In this document: piece by piece, positions 1 through 8,142 of the stretch
How the letters are laid out: every line of letters begins with the position of its first letter
Position numbering within the stretch: the stretch's first letter is position 1
Origin: Bacteroidia bacterium
GTDB taxonomy: Bacteria; Bacteroidota; Bacteroidia; AKYH767-A; OLB10
Assembly: GCA_020847635.1 (NCBI GenBank)
Contig: JADLBQ010000009.1
Span: 1 to 48,210 of the forward strand
Length of the DNA stretch: 48,210 nucleotides
Direction of reading: 5' to 3'
Position numbers and translations under genes: made by a program
The notes under the pieces: generated by a model
Seen by the model: the letters and a program-made list of their open reading frames with translations, nothing else
What the model was told of the DNA's origin: nothing
Databases searched by the model: none

Positions 1-334
1 ATTTTGAATTTTCAATTCCGATATCTTCAAGCTTTTCGCTCAACACATACAATACAATCACAACGGCAGCTTCAGGATATTCTTGCAGATAAAATGCGGC
101 AATCACAGCAATTGTCATCAACAGACTGATGCTGCTGAATTTCAGTCTGAAAAGTGATTTGATTCCTTTCCAAAGAACATTGTAACCAACACCCAGGATA
201 AAGACTCCCAACAGAATAGGTCCAAATGGTCTGGGCAGGTCAATCCCCATAATGGATAAAAATTCTAGGACCAAAACAACGATTACTGCAAAAAGCAGGA
301 GTTGAAAGCGCTTATCTTTTAGCGGAAATTTCAA
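1..334 (-). CDS. Heavy-metal P-type ATPase, N-terminal part (cut by window edge)
   Basis: The minus strand encodes about 111 residues of a P1B-type metal-exporting ATPase; the rest lies left of the window. Visible are the first two hydrophobic segments, each starting after a short basic stretch, then the conserved block MTIAVIAAFYLQEYPEAAVV and the following EKLEDIGIENSK, typical of CadA/ZntA-like Zn/Cd/Pb exporters of Bacteroidota. There is no N-terminal HMA domain, so the protein starts almost directly with its membrane part. No ATG is available: an in-frame TGA lies just upstream, leaving TTG at 334 (chosen) or ATT at 340/352 as starts. It is the last visible gene of the metal-resistance series, 70 bp behind the HMA protein gene. 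The family call is firm; the exact start and metal are uncertain. Confidence 0.85.
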   Translation of the reverse strand, partial: MKFPLKDKRFQLLLFAVIVVLVLEFLSIMGIDLPRPFGPILLGVFILGVGYNVLWKGIKSLFRLKFSSISLLMTIAVIAAFYLQEYPEAAVVIVLYVLSEKLEDIGIENSK

Positions 335-404
335 TTTAATGGTACTTTGAATTCAATCGTATGAACCTGACGGAGCAAATTAAGGCCGGGGCAAAACCGG
401 AATG

Positions 405-758
405 TTATTTCTTTCGGCAACAAGCATCCAGCCGGCTGACAGCCTCAGCTGTAGCCTTCTGTTCATCTGCATCATATCCGGCAGCATTAATGGCTGCTCT
501 GATTTTATCAGGATTTGTCTTTTCACTGTTAAAGGTTACTGTGATTGTGTTGTCTTCCGGTTTTACCACAATCTTACTTATTCCTTTATTTAGATTTCGG
601 ATCTGGCTGTTGATGTTGATTGCACAGCTCCCGCATTGTAGACAATGGTTACAATAAATATTGGTTGCAATGGTGATTGTTTGTTTCTCTGTTTTCTGGC
701 TATAGCTGAAAAATGTAACAGACATGGTTACCAGCAGGGTGATTGTAAGTTTTTTCAT
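405..758 (-). CDS. Secreted heavy-metal-associated (HMA) domain protein
   Basis: This 117-residue protein has a clear signal peptide (residues 1-20, ending FSYSQ) followed by one HMA-like ferredoxin fold, recognisable from the beta-alpha-beta pattern and the C-terminal part NPDKIRAAINAAGYDADE. The metal loop is odd: Cys36, Cys39, Cys42 and Cys45 form two overlapping CxxC-type pairs where a usual HMA domain has one GMxCxxC. Two more Cys sit next to each other near the C-terminus (112-113). It is probably a periplasmic metal-binding or metal-delivery protein working with the adjacent CzcB/CzcA pump and the P-type ATPase, which itself lacks an HMA domain. The gene lies 40 bp downstream of the adaptor gene on the same strand. 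The metal is not determinable from sequence. Confidence 0.8.
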   Translation of the reverse strand: MKKLTITLLVTMSVTFFSYSQKTEKQTITIATNIYCNHCLQCGSCAININSQIRNLNKGISKIVVKPEDNTITVTFNSEKTNPDKIRAAINAAGYDADEQKATAEAVSRLDACCRKK

Positions 759-798
759 GAGGGTAAATTTCTAAAATTCTTTTGAATATGGATGTGTG

Positions 799-2049
799 TC
801 AATGTTCATGTTCTTCACCCTGGTTTGTTATTTTAGCCATGAGAAAGAAAGCCCCGTTGGTTACAATCCAGGAGCCGGGCGGAACATCTTCCAGCAGGGT
901 GATTTCACTGTATCCGACATCTGTTGTTCCTTTTCGGATCAGAATACGTTTAAAGGTAGTTTCTGTATTCAGGTTGACAGGCTGACTGGAAGCCTGATGA
1001 AGGTGACCATCTACGGGCTGATTATGCAGGGATTGAATTGAGAAAGCCGATGAATCTTTAACTATAAAGATATAATCAAGCCCGTCATAATTTACAATTG
1101 CTTTCACCGGAACTGCATCAACAGTTGCCTGGTCAAGACTCACTAATGCAGTGATACTCATTCCGTCAATTAACCCATGCTTATCTCCTTTAACAGTTGC
1201 ATGAACTGCCACAGCTTTGGTATTTGGCTCAAACGTATTGCTGATTGAATAAATATCGGCATCATATTCTTTACCCGGATTATTGGTCAGTGTAAAGTGA
1301 ATCGTCTGGCCAATAGCAAGTTTTTTCAGATCTTTTTCATAAACATAAAGATCCAGGTGAAGCTGACTGTTATCTACTATTTCGGCAATTGAAGTGTTGG
1401 CATCAGCCAGGCTGCCAATATTCACATTTATCTTGCTGATTGCTCCGCTGATGGGGCTCTTAATACTGATAACCGGGCTGATATTTTTTTCCGAAAGGCT
1501 GTCCGGATTCAATCCGGCCAGGATCAGACGAGCCTTCAGACTGGCTTGTTTTGCGTTCAGAGATTTTAGCTCAGACTCGGCTTGCTGAAAGGACTTTAAT
1601 GAAGTGGCGTTTTCTTCTTTCATTGCCAGTTGCCGGTCATATTCCAGTTGGGCAAATTCAGCTTTGGCAACTGTTGACAGATATTCCTCCTGCATGACAA
1701 TAAATTCGGAATTAGCCAGAGTTGCAATAGTCTGATCTTTGGAAACATTGTTACCGGTCTGAACCAGGATAGTGGTAACAATTCCTCCGAAAAGAGAATT
1801 AACGGTTGCTTTATTATTATTCGGTACACTCAACAGGCCGTTTGCTTTTAAGGATGCAGTCAGCTGTTTCTTTTCAATCGTGCCAAGTTCAAGTTGAATA
1901 GCTTTCATCTGAGCTGTAGTCAGTGAAGTGGTACTTGATCTGGCAGTTTCGTGATGACCGGTTTCAGTGTTGAGGTCATCGCTTTTGGGGTTACAGCCTG
2001 AAAGAAGTAAGGCTAGTATGATACTTCTTGAGATGAAAGGATGAGTCAT
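799..2049 (-). CDS. CzcB-like RND efflux periplasmic adaptor lipoprotein
   Basis: The 416-residue protein is a membrane fusion (HlyD/CusB/CzcB-type) subunit that links an inner-membrane RND pump to an outer-membrane channel. A lipoprotein signal ends in LLLSGC with Cys19 as the lipid anchor. The biotinyl-lipoyl-like halves flank a coiled-coil hairpin at about residues 120-190; the second half starts near SPISGAISKI. Beta-barrel and membrane-proximal domains follow, and the C-terminus ends in a short His-containing tail (EEHEH) that could bind metal. The gene starts 6 bp after the stop of the CzcA-TolC gene, so they are almost certainly co-transcribed. Adaptors of this type serve Zn/Co/Cd/Ni or Cu/Ag export; the pump motif next door favours divalent metals. 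Confidence 0.9.
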   Translation of the reverse strand: MTHPFISRSIILALLLSGCNPKSDDLNTETGHHETARSSTTSLTTAQMKAIQLELGTIEKKQLTASLKANGLLSVPNNNKATVNSLFGGIVTTILVQTGNNVSKDQTIATLANSEFIVMQEEYLSTVAKAEFAQLEYDRQLAMKEENATSLKSFQQAESELKSLNAKQASLKARLILAGLNPDSLSEKNISPVISIKSPISGAISKINVNIGSLADANTSIAEIVDNSQLHLDLYVYEKDLKKLAIGQTIHFTLTNNPGKEYDADIYSISNTFEPNTKAVAVHATVKGDKHGLIDGMSITALVSLDQATVDAVPVKAIVNYDGLDYIFIVKDSSAFSIQSLHNQPVDGHLHQASSQPVNLNTETTFKRILIRKGTTDVGYSEITLLEDVPPGSWIVTNGAFFLMAKITNQGEEHEH

Positions 2050-2055
2050 AATTGC

Positions 2056-5000
2056 TTATTTACAGATCAGATTGTTAATGGTAATAATACTTTGATTGAG
2101 TTGATGAACAGTACTCAGGTATCCTAACTGAATTTCGGTTGCAGTCTCAAGAGCCTTCAGGTATTCAATATATCCGATTTCTCCATTCCGGAATCCGCTG
2201 TTTGCTGTGCGGATGATTATTTCTACATTTGGCACAGCAGTATTCTTATAATAGTTGAACTGATACTGGCTGAATTCATATTGCTGAAATGCATTCCATA
2301 ATTGTGTCTGAAGGGATAGCCGGCTATTTTCAGCTTCTTTTTCTAATGATTGTTGTTTGAACCTAAGTGATTTTATTTTAGATGAGTTACTGAAAAAAGT
2401 TAGTGGAATGCTAATTCCCGCATTAACTCCGGTAAACCGCTTATCGCGAGTGAAAAAGATTTCTTCTCCGTTGACAGTTTGCGGACCTGTTAATGACTGA
2501 TTAAAATAGCCAAGTGTAAAATCGGGCAGGGCAGTATTTCTTTCTACTTTTTGATTTATACCGGCAATAACTGCATACTGGTACTGAAGCTGAAGTTTCG
2601 GATTATCTGATATCAGTGATGTGTCAATCTCAATTTCTAAAGTTAACGGGTGCAAAGCATGTGTTGTATCAATAATAAAGTCTTCATCCATATTTAGCAG
2701 GGCTTTTAAGGAGTTGCAGGAGACGGCATATTCAGTTTCATATTGTTTGAGTAAGAGTGTAATCTGACCTCGTTTTGCATCTGCAGTTGTTTTTTCAAGC
2801 AAACTGGATTCACCGGTTGCCAGTCTCAGAGAAGCTGCTTCAGCCAGACCATTGTATAAACTGTCTAACCGGTTCAGCCGGCTGATTGCCAGCTGAAGAA
2901 ATTGCAGTTTACTGAACTCTGACAAAACCCTTGCTTTTACTTCATTAGCTGTAAGTTGAAGCTGAAGATGTGCTTCTTGCGATTCGGCCCGGAGCAGTTT
3001 GGATTTTGCTGAATAATAACCCGGAAAAGGAATGGACTGGTTTACCTGAAAACCCAGATCATAATGAATGCTGCTGTATTGACCGTATTGCAAGCCAAGT
3101 TCCGATTTAGGAAGCTCAAATACCGATCGCTTCAGATGCTCAGATGATTGAATGTTCAGCCACTGCGATTGTAGGCTCAGGTTGTTCCTGAGAGAAAGAT
3201 TCACTGCTTCATTGGCTGTCAGTACCTTTTGAGCATTTGCTTCTCCGAGACTGCATAGCAGCAATGGAATCAGTTTGACTGAACTGAATTTTATTGCTGA
3301 TTTCTCAGAAATTAACAGGTAGAGTACCGGCAGAACAAATAAAGTCAGAAAAGTTGCTGAAATCAATCCGCCAATGACCACTGTTGCCAGAGGTTTCTGG
3401 ACTTCGGCACCCGGTCCATGAGCTAATGCCATCGGGAGAAAACCCAATGAAGCAACTGTAGCTGTCATCAGTACTGGTCGCAGTCGCAGCGAGGTACCTT
3501 CCCGAATTCGCTGAATGATGTTTTTCATACCATTTTTTTCTAATTGATTAAATGTTCCGATTAAGACAATACCGTTGAGAACAGCAACGCCAAACAAGGC
3601 AATGAATCCGATCCCGGCCGAAATACTGAATGGCATATCACGAAATAATAATGCGAAAATGCCACCAATTGCACTCATCGGAATTGCTGTATAAATCAGT
3701 ACTGCCTGTTTTACTGAATGAAAGGTAAAAAACAGAAGAATAAAAATCAAAAGCAGGGCAACCGGAACAGCAATCAGCAGCCGCTGTGATGCTTCCCTGA
3801 AATTTTCAAAGGTCCCACCAAAAGTGTAATAGTATCCGTCAGGTAAACGAATTCGTTCATTGAATTGTTCTTCGATCTCTTCAACCACACTTTCAACATC
3901 GCGGTCTTCTACATTAAATCCAATAACAATTCTGCGCTTACCGTCTTCACGGCTGATCTGTGCAGGCCCGGTGGAGATGCTGATATCTGCAACTTGTGAC
4001 AGGGGAATCTGGGTTCCGTTTTTTGCCGGAATATAAAGCTGGCCAATTTCCTCAATTTCTGACCTGAAAGAACTATCCAGCCTGACAACCAGGGCAAACC
4101 TTCTTTCGTTTTCGTAAACAACTCCCGCCTGACCTCCGGCAAATGCCGTACTAACAATATGATTCACTTGTTCGATTGTCAAATCATAGTTTGCAAGTTG
4201 CGACCTGTTATAATTGATAACAAGCTGAGGTAAGCCGATTACCCGTTCAATACTTGGAGCAGTCACACCTTTTATGGTTTGAATTAGCGGAGTAATTTTA
4301 TTGGCATACGCCAGTAAGGTATCTACATTTTCTCCGAATATTTTTACTGCAACATCCTGCCTGACTCCTGTCATGAGTTCATTAAAACGCATTTGAATCG
4401 GCTGGCTTTTTTCGAAGAATACTCCGGGAATGACTTCTAGTTTTTCCATGATTTCATCTCCAAGCTCAGCATAAGAAATCTTTCTTGTCCATTCTTTAAC
4501 TGGTTTCAGGATAATAATCAGATCAGTGACTTCAGGTGGCATTGGATCCGTTGGTACTTCTGCACTTCCTGTTTTGCCGACCACCATTTGCACTTCATCA
4601 AATTCTTTAATCAGCCGGGATGCCTGCATTGATGTTTCCAGGCTTTGAGAGATGGAGGTGCCTTGCGGAAGAATGCAATGAAAGGCAAAATCACCTTCCT
4701 GAAGTGTTGGTATAAACTCACCTCCCATGCGGGAGAAAAGATAAAGTGAAATTGCAAAAACAAGAATAGAGGCGGTGAGAACACCGCGTTTGAACTGAAG
4801 GGCCTTATTAAGTAACGGTGTGTAAATACCTTGGAGAAAGCTGATAACTCTATCACTGATGTTTTTATGATGTGATGCTTCTCTTTTGAGAAAGAGGGCA
4901 CTCATCATCGGAATGTAAGTAACTGATAAGATGAGCGCACCGGTAATGGCAAAGGAAACGGTTTGTGCCATCGGCCTGAACATTTTACCTTCAATACCGG

Positions 5001-6399
5001 CAAGTGAAAGAACCGGCAGATAGACAATCAGGATGATGATCTGTCCGAAGGCAGCACTGTTCATCATCTGGCTTGCACTCTGAAAAACAGTCTTATCCAT
5101 TTCTGCCCGGGTTATTCTGGTTTTTACCGGCCTTGCATTGATCTGGTAAAATATATTTTCAACAATGATAACTGCACCATCAACAATTAACCCGAAGTCA
5201 ATAGCACCGAGGCTCATCAGATTGGCTGACACACCAAATATATTCATCATTCCAAGAGCAAACAGCATTGAAAGCGGAATTGCAGAAGCAACAATCAGCC
5301 CGGCTCTGAAATTTCCAAGAAAAAGCACCAGAACAAAAATTACAATCAATGCTCCTTCAGTCAGATTGCGCTCAACGGTTGAAATAGCACGACTAATCAA
5401 ATCTGTCCGGTCAAGAAAGGGTTCAATGACAACATCAGCCGGAAGCGATTTCTGAATTACCGGAATTTTTTCTTTAATCCGTTTTACCACTTCAGCACTG
5501 TTAGCACCTTTCAACATCATAATTACTCCGCCTACTACATCTTTTTCACCATTATAAGTCATAGCACCGTAACGGACTGCGCTTCCTAAACGAACTTCAG
5601 CAACATCTTTAATTAGTATGGGAATACCATTTGGATTTTTTTTGACTGCAATATTTCTGATGTCATCAAATGAACTGATCAGTCCAACACCTCGAATAAA
5701 GTAAGCATTGGGTTTTTTGTCAATATAGGCACCTCCGGTATTCTCATTGTTTTGTTCAAGTGCTGTAAAAATTTCAGGAATAGAAACATTCATGGCCAAT
5801 AACCGGTCGGGATTAACAGCCACTTCATATTGTTTTAACCGGCCTCCGAAACTGTTAACTTCGGCAATGCCGGGAGTACCATATAACTGACGGGCTACGA
5901 TCCAGTCTTGCATGGTTCTCAGATCCATGGCCGAGTACTTGTTTTCACTTCCCGGCTGGGGATGAATGATGTATTGGAATACCTCGCCAAGCCCTGTGCT
6001 TACAGGTGCCATCTCCGGCATTCCGACTTCTGCTGGAAGCTGATCAGCTGCTTCCTTTAACCGTTCATTAATGAGTTGCCTGGCAAAGTAGATATCAGTT
6101 GATTCGTTAAAAACAACGGTTATAACCGAAAGACCAAATCGGGAAATGCTTCTTAGTTCTTCTACATCCGGAAGGTTGGTTATGCTTTGTTCAATCGGAT
6201 AGGTGACCAGTTGTTCAACTTCCTGGCTGGCAAGTGAAGGACAAAGGGTTATAATCTGAACCTGATTATTTGTGATGTCAGGAACCGCATCAATCGGAAG
6301 GCGAACGACACTCCACAGCCCCCAGACTATGAGAACTAGGGTCAGGAGCCCGATTAAGAATTTATTTTTAATACTGAATGCAATGATTCTGTTTAGCAT
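2056..6399 (-). CDS. CzcA-type heavy-metal RND pump fused to TolC-like outer-membrane channel
   Basis: This 1447-residue protein combines two parts of a tripartite efflux system. Residues 1 to about 1030 are an HME-RND transporter: twelve membrane segments, two large periplasmic loops, and the charged TM4 motif Asp401-x5-Asp407-x6-Glu414 within DFGLIVDGAVIIVEN. That motif matches the divalent-cation (CzcA) subgroup rather than CusA. Residues from about 1060 to the end are a TolC/CzcC-type outer-membrane factor with its two repeated coiled-coil halves. Between them lies a hydrophobic stretch, KLIPLLLCSLGEANAQ, that looks like the signal peptide of a once-separate outer-membrane protein. Such fusions occur in Bacteroidota; how the C-terminal part reaches the outer membrane is not evident from sequence. 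The adaptor gene follows after 6 bp. The usual length of CzcA alone is about 1040 residues. Confidence 0.93.
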   Translation of the reverse strand: MLNRIIAFSIKNKFLIGLLTLVLIVWGLWSVVRLPIDAVPDITNNQVQIITLCPSLASQEVEQLVTYPIEQSITNLPDVEELRSISRFGLSVITVVFNESTDIYFARQLINERLKEAADQLPAEVGMPEMAPVSTGLGEVFQYIIHPQPGSENKYSAMDLRTMQDWIVARQLYGTPGIAEVNSFGGRLKQYEVAVNPDRLLAMNVSIPEIFTALEQNNENTGGAYIDKKPNAYFIRGVGLISSFDDIRNIAVKKNPNGIPILIKDVAEVRLGSAVRYGAMTYNGEKDVVGGVIMMLKGANSAEVVKRIKEKIPVIQKSLPADVVIEPFLDRTDLISRAISTVERNLTEGALIVIFVLVLFLGNFRAGLIVASAIPLSMLFALGMMNIFGVSANLMSLGAIDFGLIVDGAVIIVENIFYQINARPVKTRITRAEMDKTVFQSASQMMNSAAFGQIIILIVYLPVLSLAGIEGKMFRPMAQTVSFAITGALILSVTYIPMMSALFLKREASHHKNISDRVISFLQGIYTPLLNKALQFKRGVLTASILVFAISLYLFSRMGGEFIPTLQEGDFAFHCILPQGTSISQSLETSMQASRLIKEFDEVQMVVGKTGSAEVPTDPMPPEVTDLIIILKPVKEWTRKISYAELGDEIMEKLEVIPGVFFEKSQPIQMRFNELMTGVRQDVAVKIFGENVDTLLAYANKITPLIQTIKGVTAPSIERVIGLPQLVINYNRSQLANYDLTIEQVNHIVSTAFAGGQAGVVYENERRFALVVRLDSSFRSEIEEIGQLYIPAKNGTQIPLSQVADISISTGPAQISREDGKRRIVIGFNVEDRDVESVVEEIEEQFNERIRLPDGYYYTFGGTFENFREASQRLLIAVPVALLLIFILLFFTFHSVKQAVLIYTAIPMSAIGGIFALLFRDMPFSISAGIGFIALFGVAVLNGIVLIGTFNQLEKNGMKNIIQRIREGTSLRLRPVLMTATVASLGFLPMALAHGPGAEVQKPLATVVIGGLISATFLTLFVLPVLYLLISEKSAIKFSSVKLIPLLLCSLGEANAQKVLTANEAVNLSLRNNLSLQSQWLNIQSSEHLKRSVFELPKSELGLQYGQYSSIHYDLGFQVNQSIPFPGYYSAKSKLLRAESQEAHLQLQLTANEVKARVLSEFSKLQFLQLAISRLNRLDSLYNGLAEAASLRLATGESSLLEKTTADAKRGQITLLLKQYETEYAVSCNSLKALLNMDEDFIIDTTHALHPLTLEIEIDTSLISDNPKLQLQYQYAVIAGINQKVERNTALPDFTLGYFNQSLTGPQTVNGEEIFFTRDKRFTGVNAGISIPLTFFSNSSKIKSLRFKQQSLEKEAENSRLSLQTQLWNAFQQYEFSQYQFNYYKNTAVPNVEIIIRTANSGFRNGEIGYIEYLKALETATEIQLGYLSTVHQLNQSIITINNLICK

Positions 6400-6512
6400 T
6401 GATTAGATCCTGTTTTAAAATGAATGAGTGCTTAGCCGGTTTAGACATTCGCAACATGTTCTTGTCCTGACTATTCAGAACAAATTAAAAGCCCCGGGAT
6501 CAACCGGGTCAG

Positions 6513-6833
6513 TTAACAGGATTTGGGTGGTTGCCAGATATTAAAATAAATTTCTGCCGGGAAGGCTGAATCAAAATCCAAAAAAGAACTGGCAATCGGA
6601 GAATTGTTTATCTGGGAAAAATCTTGAACTAAACTAATACTGCACGGCTGACCGCAACAGGAGCAGCTACAAAAGGGAGCACACTGATCCTGGTGTCCGC
6701 TGTGTTGATACGGAGAAGTATCGGCTAACACATTTTCATCTTTTATTGAATTGCTGCAGTTCTCGTTATCGGAGCACGGCATAAAAGATAATGCCAGAAT
6801 ATAGGAGGCAAGTATCATTACTGCAATTCTCAT
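6513..6833 (-). CDS. Small Cys/His-rich exported protein (DUF6660-like)
   Basis: I chose the ATG at 6833 because the next residues, MRIAVMILASYILALSF, form a proper signal peptide; the ORF could extend to 6872 but those extra residues are unlike a signal. The mature part of the 106-residue protein carries a cluster of His and Cys (HSGHQDQC, then Cys-x-Cys-x-Cys-Cys and another Cys) followed by a hydrophobic-acidic tail. Small proteins of this kind are commonly found just upstream of CzcA/CusA genes in Bacteroidota and may sense or buffer metal. The gene leads the metal-resistance series, about 110 bp before the pump gene. The DUF assignment is from memory of the pattern and is less certain than the metal-binding look. 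Confidence 0.65.
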   Translation of the reverse strand: MRIAVMILASYILALSFMPCSDNENCSNSIKDENVLADTSPYQHSGHQDQCAPFCSCSCCGQPCSISLVQDFSQINNSPIASSFLDFDSAFPAEIYFNIWQPPKSC

Positions 6834-7527
6834 GGGTGTAAAGATAATGGTAATTGGATTAAACGGTATCAACCTCAGTAAGGTTTATTCTTGTTGCGAA
6901 TAATCCTGAAAAGAGTCGGGTTTGGAGGTGATTTAACGAAATAGCTTGGCTGATAAAGTTGACTCAGGGAATCATGTTCAGGTGATGTGATAAGTCATTG
7001 GGTCAATTTAAATTATGTCATCAGTTGAACAATCCATTAAACATTGTGTGTGAACATATAAGACAAGAGTTATTATACGATTCAGATCATGCCTGACTTT
7101 AGAAGCATCCAGCTGTTATCCTAATTATTTACAGATGTAAAGCATGTAGGAGATAGATTCGTTTAAGTCTTACCTGTAGTTTACCTGATCTTCAGACATT
7201 GAAGATCAGGCTGATGTATTCCGAATCCTTTTCTGATATAACTTTTGTGTCTATTGGTGAGTCCGAATTATTGCTATAAAGGGAAATCATAGGTGTGGCA
7301 AGTCACTGAAAAGATTGACGGTGTGACTTAGAAATTCTGGTTATTAAGAGGAAGTTATGAAAGGGGTTAGTAATTCAATTAAGGTATTTGATTGCTTTTA
7401 TTAAAAACTTCTATATTTGCCGAATTGATTGAATCAGTTCTGAATTGGTTCATCAGCCATGAAAACTTTTTAATATTTAGTACAGAACCTTAAGCAAACC
7501 AACTTTTTTAATCTTATAATTCAGATT
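6834..7527. other. Intergenic region between divergent metal-resistance and NO-reductase operons
   Basis: About 690 bp without a convincing gene in any frame. It separates the minus-strand metal operon from the plus-strand CuA/heme-copper operon and should hold promoters for both. A Bacteroidota-type promoter is seen at 7387-7419. A 7-bp inverted repeat (AAGTCAC at 7300-7306, GTGACTT at 7323-7329, 16-bp spacer) lies upstream of it and could be an operator, though a repeat of this size may arise by chance. Nothing else was recognised. Confidence 0.5.
7387..7419 (+). promoter_or_regulatory. Bacteroidota-type promoter for the CuA/heme-copper operon
   Basis: TTTG at 7387-7390 and TATATTTG at 7412-7419 match the -33 and -7 elements of Bacteroidota promoters (TTTG and TAnnTTTG), with a 21-bp spacer, slightly longer than the usual 19-20. 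It lies about 108 bp before the start codon of the CuA subunit gene, leaving room for a leader. Confidence 0.5.
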
Positions 7528-8103
7528 ATGAGCTTACAGCCTAAACTTTTATTGATCTTTCTATTCACAGCAGGAGCAATTGCCATTACGGCCTGGTTTA
7601 TTTATTCGACATCAAAATTGAGCAGCCAGGAGCATGGAGGTATGGAGAATCCATTAAGAAAGCGATTTACTGCCTTTATCATTTTGTTCGCACTTTCAGC
7701 TGTTTTTCTTTCAATTACTATTCCCAAATCACCTTATTTCAGGTTTTCGGGAGAGAATCCTTCTCATGTAGTTTTTATAGCTGCCAAGCAGTATAATTTT
7801 ATAATGTCAAATCAGGCGATTGATCCCAAGAAGCCGGGTGGAGGAGAGGATATTGTAATTCCGGCAGATGAATTGGTAGAATTCCGAGTTACCAGTCTGG
7901 ATGTGAATCATGGATTTGGGATTTATGATTCGAGAGGTGAAATTGTAGCACAAACCCAGGCAATGCCCGGCTATGTGAACCGGCTCAGATGGAGATTTAT
8001 TACACCTGGCCATTATAATATATTTTGCCTTGAATATTGCGGAAATGCACATTCTTTCATGCGGGGCTCTTTGACCGTTACCGAAGCTGCTGCTGAAAAA
8101 TGA
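7528..8103 (+). CDS. CuA-containing subunit II of a heme-copper reductase (probable sNOR small subunit)
   Basis: The 191-residue protein has two N-terminal membrane segments (about 7-26 and 48-66) and a periplasmic cupredoxin domain. All CuA ligands are present: His128 (VNHGFG), Cys167, Glu169, Cys171, His175 and Met178 in CLEYCGNAHSFM. It would take electrons from a soluble carrier, such as a cytochrome c or the azurin encoded at 21255, and pass them to the hemes of the next subunit. The gene is first in a set with the catalytic subunit (39 bp downstream) and a SenC/SCO copper chaperone. In ammonia oxidisers the same order (CuA subunit, catalytic subunit, SenC) is described as norSY-senC, encoding the sNOR nitric oxide reductase. 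A conventional oxidase subunit II is the alternative. Confidence 0.88.
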   Translation: MSLQPKLLLIFLFTAGAIAITAWFIYSTSKLSSQEHGGMENPLRKRFTAFIILFALSAVFLSITIPKSPYFRFSGENPSHVVFIAAKQYNFIMSNQAIDPKKPGGGEDIVIPADELVEFRVTSLDVNHGFGIYDSRGEIVAQTQAMPGYVNRLRWRFITPGHYNIFCLEYCGNAHSFMRGSLTVTEAAAEK

Positions 8104-8142
8104 TTCTAACACTGTTTATCACAAAAAAATAAATTAAGATCT

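Noticed and set aside
5165-5455. Plus-strand ORF of 96 residues inside the CzcA gene, and similar antisense ORFs across the window
   Set aside because: They are shadows of well-supported genes on the other strand without ribosome sites or recognisable products.
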